64,000 bases of DNA from Seonamhaeicola aphaedonensis. Lineage in GTDB: Bacteria; Bacteroidota; Bacteroidia; Flavobacteriales; Flavobacteriaceae. This document shows positions 1 through 7,614 of this stretch, piece after piece. The DNA lies in contig NZ_QRDX01000001.1 in the NCBI RefSeq assembly GCF_003386195.1, positions 310,001-374,000 of the forward strand. The letters run 5' to 3'. The notes under the pieces are model-generated. The model was not told where the DNA came from, made no database searches, and worked only from the letters and a program-made list of their open reading frames with translations. Positions within the stretch are counted from its first letter, which is position 1, and each line of letters starts with the position of its first letter. The position numbers and the translations under genes are program-made.

Positions 1-50
1 TGAATAGTTCACAAGGTGGTGGCAGTAAAGATACTTGGGTAATTAAATAA
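1..50 (+). CDS. C-terminal end of a circularly permuted ATP-grasp protein (partial)
   Basis: Reading from base 3, the frame ends NSSQGGGSKDTWVIK and a TAA at 48-50. The ending SxGGGSKDTWV is the usual C-terminus of circularly permuted ATP-grasp proteins (DUF404/DUF407), and the following gene is the alpha-E protein that normally partners them. The rest of the gene lies outside the window. Function in the family is predicted (ATP-dependent amide ligation), not proven. The call rests on 15 residues plus context. Confidence 0.75.
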   Translation, partial: NSSQGGGSKDTWVIK

Positions 51-55
51 TTAAA

Positions 56-982
56 ATGCTTAGTAGAGTAGCAAATAACTTAATTTGGATGAACCGCTAT
101 ATGGAACGCGGTTATAGCGTATTGAATTTATTAAAAGTGAATTACTCTGCCCATCAAGATTCTCCTGATCTTTTCCCATGGACTCCTATAATTAACAACT
201 ATTGTGGATCTGACAGTGGTTTTTCTTCAGAAAATTCAATTGAGTGTATTAATCACATGATTTTTAATTTAGATAATCAAAATTCTATAATTAATTTAGT
301 TACAAGATCGCGTGAAAACGCAAGAAGTGTTCAAGAGCACATTCCAAGAGAGCTATGGCTTGGTATTAATAGTTACTATCTTTATCTGACAAAGCCAGAA
401 CTACCAAACAAACTATACCAAGAAGACCCTGTAGTTTTTTTAGACAGACTATTAAACCACCAATTACTATATTACGGAAAGATTGACATTACTCAAGAAC
501 GAGGTTCTGCTTACTACTTTATGGATATTGGCAAATTTTTGGAACGCGTTATTCAAATCTCAGATCTTGCTTCCATGAAATTGAAGGAAATAGCAAAAAC
601 ATCTGATGCCTTAGAACGAAGTTTTCTTTGGAAAAATTTTTTACTATCCATTGGTGCCTACCAGCTCTATTTAAAGAAATATAAGTCTACATTTCAAGAG
701 GATTTTATAATAAAGTTAATATTTCAAGAACAATTATTCCCAAAATCCTTATATTATTGTGTTAACAAATTAAGCAGACATATCAATCAGCTTATACAAA
801 CCAATGAATTGGTCAATAACGATTTAGAATTCCTTTTAGGAAAGTTACAAAGCACCATTCAATACACAACCATAGAAAGCATTAATGAGCAAGGATTAAC
901 TAATTTTATTGCTAGTATAAAAAACGATATCACAAATATTTCCTTAAGCATCAATAATGTGTATTTTTCAAACCAAAGTTAG
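56..982 (+). CDS. Alpha-E domain protein (DUF403)
   Basis: The 308-residue protein begins MLSRVANNLIWMNRYMERG, the hallmark N-terminus of alpha-E proteins, and carries a second conserved stretch (YYFMDIGKFLERV) near residues 155-170. It is predicted to be all-helical and cytoplasmic, with no signal peptide. Its catalytic role is unknown. The family travels with circularly permuted ATP-grasp proteins and transglutaminases and is thought to help make or process a peptide or amide-linked product. The ATG lies 5 bp after the ATP-grasp stop and the transglutaminase starts 6 bp downstream, so the three are one operon. The start is an ATG at the conserved N-terminus. Confidence 0.88.
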   Translation: MLSRVANNLIWMNRYMERGYSVLNLLKVNYSAHQDSPDLFPWTPIINNYCGSDSGFSSENSIECINHMIFNLDNQNSIINLVTRSRENARSVQEHIPRELWLGINSYYLYLTKPELPNKLYQEDPVVFLDRLLNHQLLYYGKIDITQERGSAYYFMDIGKFLERVIQISDLASMKLKEIAKTSDALERSFLWKNFLLSIGAYQLYLKKYKSTFQEDFIIKLIFQEQLFPKSLYYCVNKLSRHINQLIQTNELVNNDLEFLLGKLQSTIQYTTIESINEQGLTNFIASIKNDITNISLSINNVYFSNQS

Positions 983-988
983 GTTATT

Positions 989-1957
989 ATGGCTTTGTAC
1001 TACATAAAACATATGACAAAATACACATATAGCGGTAATGTGATTGATGGAGCCAATCAAATACGTTTATACCCCTTCAATAATGAATTTCAAAAAGTAG
1101 TATCGCAAAAGATAACAATAAACGGAAACCCAAGCGTTACCACTTACCAAGATTTTTATCACAATATTGTTGGTACGTTTATGTTAATTACTCCTCACAA
1201 TTTTTTATCAATTGAGTCTGATATTGAAGTTAATACCCAACCTGTTGTCTTTCCAGAAGACAAAGCTAAACCTGAAGAGCAATGGCAGCTCTTAGAATCT
1301 TTGAAAGAGGATATCCTGTTTATGGACTATTTAAAATTTATCACTTTTGATGGCACTCCTGATATTAGAAAAATGATTGCTTCAAAAAATAAATCTCTCA
1401 TAACTCCTTATAAAGTAGCTTTAGAGTTCTGCGAGTTTATTTATAACAACTTTAAATATATTCAAGGCATTACTAATGTAGATTCTAAATTAGACCAAGT
1501 TTGGGAACTTAAAGCTGGCGTTTGTCAAGACTTTACTAACATTTTATTACAAATGGTACGCATGATGGGTATACCAGCTCGTTATGTTAGTGGTTACATT
1601 TGTCCTGGAGACTCCAAAACTAGAGGTGAAGGCGCTACACATGCGTGGATAGAAGTCTATATTCCTTTTTATGGGTGGTTAGGTTTAGATCCTACTAACA
1701 ATCTTGTAGCCTCTGAACATCATGTGAAAGTTGCTGTTGGTAGAAATTATAATGATTGTACTCCTGTTAAAGGGGTTTATAGAGGCCAAGTAAAAGATAG
1801 TTTATTTGTAAAAGTACATGTTAGCACAACAAAAAACCATAATGATATTAGCATAGATGAATCTGATTCAGAAAGATCTGATACTTCTAAAAATAGTATC
1901 CCTAAAAATAGCTACCGGCAAAATTTAGAATTTACCCAACAGCAGCAGCAACAGTAA
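989..1957 (+). CDS. Transglutaminase-like cysteine protease family protein
   Basis: The 322-residue protein has an N-terminal transglutaminase-associated beta domain (about 1-90) and a catalytic core with the triad Cys179 (AGVCQDF), His218 (ATHAWIE) and Asp234 (LGLDPTNN). This matches bacterial transglutaminase-like proteins encoded beside alpha-E and ATP-grasp genes. The substrate is unknown; a peptide cleaving or cross-linking role is inferred from the family. There is no signal peptide, so it is probably cytoplasmic. The C-terminal 40 residues are polar and low-complexity and end in six glutamines. The gene ends 7 bp from the convergent polyprenyl synthase gene, with no obvious terminator between them. 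Confidence 0.88.
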   Translation: MALYYIKHMTKYTYSGNVIDGANQIRLYPFNNEFQKVVSQKITINGNPSVTTYQDFYHNIVGTFMLITPHNFLSIESDIEVNTQPVVFPEDKAKPEEQWQLLESLKEDILFMDYLKFITFDGTPDIRKMIASKNKSLITPYKVALEFCEFIYNNFKYIQGITNVDSKLDQVWELKAGVCQDFTNILLQMVRMMGIPARYVSGYICPGDSKTRGEGATHAWIEVYIPFYGWLGLDPTNNLVASEHHVKVAVGRNYNDCTPVKGVYRGQVKDSLFVKVHVSTTKNHNDISIDESDSERSDTSKNSIPKNSYRQNLEFTQQQQQQ

Positions 1958-1964
1958 TAAAAAA

Positions 1965-2942
1965 TCACTTCTTCCTATCAATCACATAATTAACCATAAG
2001 CTCTAAAGAGCTTTTAAACTCAGATTCCGGATAATCATTAAGCATTTTTATTGCCTCTTCTTGGAAGGCTTTCATTTTAGTTACAGCATAATCCAGTCCA
2101 CCATTGTCTTTCACAAAGTTAATGACTTCTTTCACTCGCCTTTTATCTTTATTATGATTTTTCACCGAATTAATAAGCCAATTCTTATCTTTTTTACTTG
2201 AATTATTAAGAACATATATTAAAGGTAAGGTCATTTTTTGCTCCTTGATATCAATTCCAGTTGGTTTTCCAATGGCCGTGTCTCCATAATCAAATAAGTC
2301 ATCTTTTATTTGAAATGCCATACCAATAAGTTCTCCAAATTTTCGCATTTTTTCAACATGCTCGGAATCCGGTTTTACTGAAGCTGCTCCCAAGCTACAG
2401 CAGGCAGCTATTAACGTTGCTGTTTTTTGACGAATGATTTCATAATACACCTCCTCGGTGATATCTAATTTTCTAGCCTTTTCAATTTGAAGCAACTCTC
2501 CCTCACTCATTTCTCTTACTGCTACCGAGATAATTTTTAGTAAATCAAAATCATTATTATCTATAGACAACAACAAGCCCTTAGATAATAAAAAATCGCC
2601 AATCAAAACAGCTATCTTGTTTTTCCATAGGGCATTTACAGAGAAAAAACCTCGACGTCTATTACTATCGTCAACTACATCGTCATGAACCAACGTTGCA
2701 GTATGTATTAACTCTATTACCGAAGCGCCTCTATAAGTGCGTTCCCTCACCTCGCCATTAGACACCATTTTGGCTACTAAAAACACAAACATGGGGCGCA
2801 TTTGCTTTCCTTTACTATTTACTATGTAGTGGGTAATTCTATTCAACAAAGCTACTTTGCTTGACATTGACAATTGAAACTTTTGTTCGAAAAGCTCCAT
2901 TTCAAAGGCTATAGGTTGCTTTATCTGTTCAACTATTTTCAA
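1965..2942 (-). CDS. ispB: Polyprenyl diphosphate synthase
   Basis: This trans-isoprenyl diphosphate synthase extends an allylic diphosphate with IPP, probably to make the menaquinone side chain. Both aspartate-rich motifs are present: DDVVD at residues 87-91 and DDLFD at 214-218, with the usual GKQMRP near residue 45. The length of 325 aa is normal for IspB/HepT-type enzymes. The start codon is TTG: an in-frame stop lies just upstream, the first internal ATG is codon 15, and the residues before it (KIVEQIKQPIAFE) look like the ordinary family N-terminus. Product chain length cannot be read from the sequence. The symbol is by family. Confidence 0.88.
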   Translation of the reverse strand: MKIVEQIKQPIAFEMELFEQKFQLSMSSKVALLNRITHYIVNSKGKQMRPMFVFLVAKMVSNGEVRERTYRGASVIELIHTATLVHDDVVDDSNRRRGFFSVNALWKNKIAVLIGDFLLSKGLLLSIDNNDFDLLKIISVAVREMSEGELLQIEKARKLDITEEVYYEIIRQKTATLIAACCSLGAASVKPDSEHVEKMRKFGELIGMAFQIKDDLFDYGDTAIGKPTGIDIKEQKMTLPLIYVLNNSSKKDKNWLINSVKNHNKDKRRVKEVINFVKDNGGLDYAVTKMKAFQEEAIKMLNDYPESEFKSSLELMVNYVIDRKK

Positions 2943-3033
2943 TTTTAATTTTTAGAAAGTTCAAATATAATATTAATTGTTTTATTGAAATTCAGCTTTA
3001 TGAAATTACTGTTTTTTTATCAGGCAACTTTGA

Positions 3034-3405
3034 TTACCATTTGCCGGTAGGTATTATTTGGTATTTTTCTATAGCTACTTTAGATGTGTTTAAAATATAG
3101 ATAAACACTTTTTCTCCCTCAATGTCAAAATACTCTTTGTTAAAAAGGTTTTCTTTATTATTTGGTTTATAATAACCTTCAAGTTTATCTAAACTTTTCT
3201 CTATCATCTCATCAACAACTTCATAAATTTCTCCGTGAATTGCAGTATTACCATTTTTTACAACCCCGGGAAATGACTGTAAATTAACCATGCTGTATTC
3301 TGGTCTTGTTATATAGTCTCGTATTTTTTTAGAATCTCTCAATAGTTTATGGTTACAATACCCTTTTTTTAGTGTTCCATAAACAAAATAATACTGCTTA
3401 TTCAT
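3034..3405 (-). CDS. Gamma-glutamylcyclotransferase-like (AIG2/BtrG fold) protein
   Basis: A small protein of 123 aa starting with FVYGTLKKGYCNHKLL, the substrate-loop motif YGTL of the gamma-glutamylcyclotransferase/AIG2 superfamily. A family glutamate is plausibly in LDKLEGYYKP near residue 78. Members cleave gamma-glutamyl-amine or peptide bonds to release 5-oxoproline, but substrates vary and the one here is unknown. There is no signal peptide. The gene is preceded by rlmN on the same strand with a 20 bp gap, so the two may be cotranscribed. Confidence 0.8.
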   Translation of the reverse strand: MNKQYYFVYGTLKKGYCNHKLLRDSKKIRDYITRPEYSMVNLQSFPGVVKNGNTAIHGEIYEVVDEMIEKSLDKLEGYYKPNNKENLFNKEYFDIEGEKVFIYILNTSKVAIEKYQIIPTGKW

Positions 3406-3425
3406 AGTTTAAATAATACAATAGA

Positions 3426-4466
3426 CTAGTTTTTATTGGCTAATTGCCCACAGGCAGCATCAATATCTTTTCCTCTACTCCTACGGATAGTTACTATAAT
3501 ATCATTAGCTTCCAGAACTTTTTGATACATATCTATGGCTTCTAGATTTGCCTGTTGAAACTCACCATCATCGATAGGGTTATACTCAATGAGGTTTACT
3601 TTGCTTGGTGCAAACTTGCAAAAACTAACTAAAGCATCTACGTCTTTTCTCTTATCATTTATACCTCTCCAAACTACGTATTCATAAGTAATTCTGTTCT
3701 TGGTTTTTGCATACCAATATTGTAATGCTTCCCTTAAATCTTTAAGCGGAAAGGTTTTATTAAATGGCATAATGGTATCACGCACTTCATCTATAGCCGA
3801 ATGTAAAGATACCGCCAACTTGAACTTTACGCCATCATCAGCCATTTTCTTTATCATTTTTGGAACTCCGGAGGTTGAAACCACAATACGTTTTGGAGAC
3901 ATCCCTAATCCTTCTGGTGAAGTAATCTTATCAATGGCCTTTAGTACATTATTATAGTTCATGAGTGGTTCTCCCATACCCATAAACACAATATTGCTTA
4001 GCGGCCTATTATGATACAATCTACTTTCTTGGTCTATGGTAACTACTTGATCATAAATTTCATCAGGGTTTAGGTTACGCATACGCTTTAAGCGTGCTGT
4101 TGCACAAAACCTGCAATCTAAACTGCAACCCACCTGACTTGATACACAGGCCGTAGTTCTAGATTTGGTTGGAATTAAAACCGATTCTACTACTAACCCA
4201 TCATGTAATCTCACCGCATTTTTAACCGTACCATCACTACTACGCTGCATGGTATCCACCTTAATGTGGTTAATTACAAAATTATCCTCAAGCATTTGGC
4301 GCGTACTTTTTGATAGGTTGGTCATAGCATCAAAACTATGTGCAGATTTCTGCCACAACCATTCATAGACTTGATTACCACGAAATGCTTGATCACCTTC
4401 CTGTACAAAGAATTCTCTAAGTTGGTTTTTGGTTAATGCTCTGATGTCTTTTTTTGTAATTGCCAT
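3426..4466 (-). CDS. rlmN: 23S rRNA (adenine2503-C2)-methyltransferase RlmN
   Basis: A radical-SAM enzyme that methylates A2503 of 23S rRNA and A37 of some tRNAs. The [4Fe-4S] cysteines C114, C118 and C121 (CSLDCRFC) and the methyl-carrying cysteine near the C-terminus (C339 in AACGQLANKN) are present. GMGEPLMNY is the SAM-binding GGE-like motif. The length of 346 aa is normal. The ATG (MAITKKDIRALT) fits the family N-terminus. About 300 bp without a gene separate it from the queA terminator. Confidence 0.97.
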   Translation of the reverse strand: MAITKKDIRALTKNQLREFFVQEGDQAFRGNQVYEWLWQKSAHSFDAMTNLSKSTRQMLEDNFVINHIKVDTMQRSSDGTVKNAVRLHDGLVVESVLIPTKSRTTACVSSQVGCSLDCRFCATARLKRMRNLNPDEIYDQVVTIDQESRLYHNRPLSNIVFMGMGEPLMNYNNVLKAIDKITSPEGLGMSPKRIVVSTSGVPKMIKKMADDGVKFKLAVSLHSAIDEVRDTIMPFNKTFPLKDLREALQYWYAKTKNRITYEYVVWRGINDKRKDVDALVSFCKFAPSKVNLIEYNPIDDGEFQQANLEAIDMYQKVLEANDIIVTIRRSRGKDIDAACGQLANKN

Positions 4467-4725
4467 AAGTCTTGCAAAAATAACGAAAGCAAATGCGATA
4501 TACGATTTTTGATTTAGGAATTACGATTTTAATCTTGCATTAGAAATTGAGGTATTATTGGAACTCTTTTTGAGTTGTTCTACTTATGCAAAACAAAAAA
4601 GCATCGGCCTAAATATTTATATTCACGAATACAACAACCTAAAACATTAAACAATGAGTAAAGCTCAAGTCCTAAATGTCACTACTATATAGTTTAATAA
4701 GCACATAGCTATATGTAAAACAAAA
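4467..4725. other. Intergenic spacer rlmN-queA, no gene seen
   Basis: AT-rich spacer. It holds a direct near-repeat (TACGATTTTTGATTTAG and TTACGATTTTAATC around 4501-4535), a type of degenerate repeat often seen in flavobacterial spacers, and a 12-codon ORF at 4654-4692 that has no supporting feature. I see no RNA gene. Confidence 0.5.
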
Positions 4726-4746
4726 AAGCCCCAATAAAAGGGGCTT
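4726..4746 (-). terminator. Intrinsic terminator after queA
   Basis: On the minus strand AAGCCCC and GGGGCTT form a 7-bp GC-rich stem with a 7-nt loop, followed by a run of six T. It lies 23 bp downstream of the queA stop. Confidence 0.85.
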
Positions 4747-4769
4747 AATGTATGACACTTGATACTTTA

Positions 4770-5819
4770 TTATATGATTAACATAGCATCTCCGTAACTG
4801 TAAAATCTATACTTTTCCTTAACTGCTTCTTCGTAAGCCTTCATAATAAAATCATGACCAGCAAATGCTGATACCATCATTAATAATGTTGATTTTGGTG
4901 TATGAAAATTAGTTATCATACAGTTGGCAATACTAAAATCGTATGGTGGAAATATAAATTTATTAGTCCAACCTTCCATTTCATTAAGTAAACCGTTTGA
5001 AGACACAGAACTTTCAATAGTTCTCATAGCTGTAGTACCTACAGCACACACTCGTTTTTTATTTTGAATAGCCTTGTTTACAGTTTCTACTGCTAAACTA
5101 TTTATAGAAATTTCTTCACTATCCATTTTATGTTTAGAAAGATCTTCTACCTCAACAGGGTTGAAAGTACCCAAGCCAACATGTAAGGTTACTTCGGCAA
5201 AATTAACACCTTTGATCTCTAAGCGCTTTAATAAGTGCTTAGAAAAATGAAGTCCTGCTGTAGGAGCTGCAACTGCTCCTTCATTTTTTGCATAAATAGT
5301 TTGGTAACGGTCTTCATCCTCTGGTTCAACATCTCTTTTAATGTATTTAGGCAATGGTGTTTCACCTAATTCTTGTAGTTTTCTACGAAAATCAGAATAG
5401 GAACCATCATATAAAAAACGTAGTGTTCTTCCTCTTGAAGTAGTATTATCAATAACCTCTGCTACTAAAGTTTCATCATCACCAAAGTAAAGTTTATTAC
5501 CAATTCTAATTTTTCTAGCGGGGTCTACCAAAACATCCCAAAGGCGTTGTTCTTCATTAAGTTCTCTCAACAAGAACACTTCTATCCTAGCACCAGTCTT
5601 TTCTTTATTACCGTATAATCTTGCAGGAAATACTTTTGTGTTGTTTAGTATTAACACATCATCTTGATCAAAATAATTAATGATATCTTTAAACAGTTTG
5701 TGTTCAATGGTTTGTTCTTTTCTATTTAAAACCATTAAGCGTGATTCGTCTCTGTTTTCTGATGGGTATTCTGCTAAAAGTTCTTGAGGTAAATTAAAGC
5801 CAAAGTTTGATAATTTCAT
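4770..5819 (-). CDS. queA: S-adenosylmethionine:tRNA ribosyltransferase-isomerase QueA
   Basis: Transfers and isomerises the ribosyl group of SAM onto 7-deazaguanine tRNA to give epoxyqueuosine. The 349 residues show the full family signature: N-terminal [21 protein letters not shown], then [10 protein letters not shown] near residue 185, [13 protein letters not shown] near 212 and [18 protein letters not shown] near 307. The length is normal and the ATG at the conserved N-terminus is clear. It follows aroA on the same strand after 138 bp and is closed by a strong terminator. Confidence 0.98.
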   Translation of the reverse strand: MKLSNFGFNLPQELLAEYPSENRDESRLMVLNRKEQTIEHKLFKDIINYFDQDDVLILNNTKVFPARLYGNKEKTGARIEVFLLRELNEEQRLWDVLVDPARKIRIGNKLYFGDDETLVAEVIDNTTSRGRTLRFLYDGSYSDFRRKLQELGETPLPKYIKRDVEPEDEDRYQTIYAKNEGAVAAPTAGLHFSKHLLKRLEIKGVNFAEVTLHVGLGTFNPVEVEDLSKHKMDSEEISINSLAVETVNKAIQNKKRVCAVGTTAMRTIESSVSSNGLLNEMEGWTNKFIFPPYDFSIANCMITNFHTPKSTLLMMVSAFAGHDFIMKAYEEAVKEKYRFYSYGDAMLII

Positions 5820-5957
5820 GTACTCTTTTTTAAAATAGTTTGATGTAAAAGCTGATATCTATCCTAATAAATAATCTATATCTTTTTCTACAGATATTTT
5901 TACAAAGTTGCAAATATACAATCTGTAAATAGGGGTTGTCAAGTAATTACCTAATTA

Positions 5958-7181
5958 TTATTGAGATATTTTAAAACCAATAGATTTTAAATCGTCCCAG
6001 AAGGTTGGATATGATTTTGAAACCACCATAGCATCCTCTATCACAATGGGTGACTTTAAAGCAATAGGTGCAAATGCCATAGCCATTCTGTGGTCGTTAT
6101 AGGTTGCAATAGATACAAATTCCTTGATATTCTTTGAGGCCTTTAAGTGTAAAGATTTATCTGTAATCTCAACATCTCCTCCTAATTTTTCTATTTCGGT
6201 TTTTAAAGCCACCAATCTGTCGGTTTCCTTTATTTTTAGTGTATGAAGACCGAATAAATCACAAGGAATCCCTAAAGTAAAACATGTCACTGCAATGGTT
6301 TGCGCAATATCCGGAGCATTTTTTAAATCTAGCTCTAACGGCTGTACTTCAGAAGATATTTTCTTTAAGGTGATTGTATGGTCTTTAAAAATAGTTTCAA
6401 CTCCAAAATACTTGTAAATATCAACTAAAACAGAATCGCCTTGTAATGAGTTTTTTTTGTATGATGATAAGCAAATCTCTGTACCAACTTTACTTATGGC
6501 TACTATACTGAAATAGTATGATGCTGAAGACCAATCTGATTCTACTACTAAGGTTTTAGGCATTGGGTTTTTTGTATTGGGCTTAACAGTAATGACATTA
6601 TCTTCAAAAGATGTTTCTATCCCAATTTCATCTAATAAGCTTAAGGTCATTTTTATATATGGTACCGACGTGATTTCTCCTTCAAGCGTTAATTCTAGTC
6701 CGTTTTCTAATTTTGAAGCAATGAGTAATAACGCCGAAATATATTGACTACTTACATTAGCTGCCAATGACACTTTATGTCTGGTGAGTTTTTTACCTGT
6801 TATTTTTATGGGTGGAAACCCCTCGTTTAATTCGTATTCAATATCAGCTCCTAACGCTTTTAAGGCCTCTACTAGAATTTTTATAGGCCGTTCTTTCATA
6901 CGTTTAGAACCCGTAAGTGTAACTGTTCTTCCTTCTTGAATTGCAAAAAAAGCAGTAAGAAATCGCATGGCAGTACCAGCATGATGGATATCAACTATTT
7001 CAGAATTCGAACTCAATGCGCTTGTCATTAAGTTACTATCATCTGAGTTAGATACGTTTTTAAGTGTAAATACGGGGTATAATGCTTTTAATAGTAATAG
7101 CCTATTAGATTCACTTTTCGACCCTGTTATTTGAACTGAAGACTTTTGTGCTATCTCAGATTTATGAAGTGTAATTTGCAT
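5958..7181 (-). CDS. aroA: 3-phosphoshikimate 1-carboxyvinyltransferase (EPSP synthase)
   Basis: Catalyses the sixth shikimate step (shikimate-3-phosphate plus PEP to EPSP). The 407 residues carry the N-terminal GSKSESNRLLLLKAL substrate-binding motif, HAGTAMRFLTAFFA (the LGNAGT-like segment), KERPIKILVEAL and KETDRLVALKTEIEKLG, with DHRMAMAFAP near residue 365. The length is slightly short, as is usual in Bacteroidota. It sits downstream of the aromatic operon in the same direction but is separated from it by several genes, so direct coregulation is not evident. Confidence 0.97.
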   Translation of the reverse strand: MQITLHKSEIAQKSSVQITGSKSESNRLLLLKALYPVFTLKNVSNSDDSNLMTSALSSNSEIVDIHHAGTAMRFLTAFFAIQEGRTVTLTGSKRMKERPIKILVEALKALGADIEYELNEGFPPIKITGKKLTRHKVSLAANVSSQYISALLLIASKLENGLELTLEGEITSVPYIKMTLSLLDEIGIETSFEDNVITVKPNTKNPMPKTLVVESDWSSASYYFSIVAISKVGTEICLSSYKKNSLQGDSVLVDIYKYFGVETIFKDHTITLKKISSEVQPLELDLKNAPDIAQTIAVTCFTLGIPCDLFGLHTLKIKETDRLVALKTEIEKLGGDVEITDKSLHLKASKNIKEFVSIATYNDHRMAMAFAPIALKSPIVIEDAMVVSKSYPTFWDDLKSIGFKISQ

Positions 7182-7287
7182 AACTATGAATACCTGTTAT
7201 AAACAAGCTGCAAATTTACTGGATAATAGAGATTAATACTATGAAACTTATTGATTTTTTTTATGACCTCTTTTCTTGAATAAAATA

Positions 7288-7614
7288 TTATTTCAATTTT
7301 TCATTATTATGATGCCTATCATGGTCTCGTTTGGCTTTTTTTTCCATTCTTTTATCAAAAGCTTGCTGTAAATCGGTACCCGTTTGATTAGCCAAACACA
7401 ATAACACAAAAAGTACATCGGCTAACTCTTCGCCGAGATCTTTATCCTTATCACTTTCCTTTTCGCTTTGTTCTCCGTAGCGTCGTGCTATAATACGTGC
7501 AACTTCTCCAACCTCTTCGGTGAGTTGCGCCATATTAGTAAGCTCATTAAAATAGCGTACACCATGTTCATTTATCCATTCATCTACAACCTTTTGAGCG
7601 TTTTTTATATCCAT
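7288..7614 (-). CDS. MazG-like nucleotide pyrophosphohydrolase
   Basis: A 108-residue single-domain MazG/dUTPase-like all-alpha NTP pyrophosphatase. The Mg-binding motifs are visible as EEVGE near residue 30 and EELADVLFVLL near residue 65. Such proteins hydrolyse (d)NTPs to monophosphates, probably housecleaning; substrate specificity cannot be read. Its ATG shares a base with the stop codon of the DUF3857 gene upstream (TAATG), so the two are translationally coupled. Confidence 0.88.
   Translation of the reverse strand: MDIKNAQKVVDEWINEHGVRYFNELTNMAQLTEEVGEVARIIARRYGEQSEKESDKDKDLGEELADVLFVLLCLANQTGTDLQQAFDKRMEKKAKRDHDRHHNNEKLK

Noticed and set aside
4654-4692. Short ORF (12 residues) in the rlmN-queA spacer
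   Set aside because: No regulatory codon run, no hairpin after it in the same direction, and no downstream plus-strand gene; likely chance.
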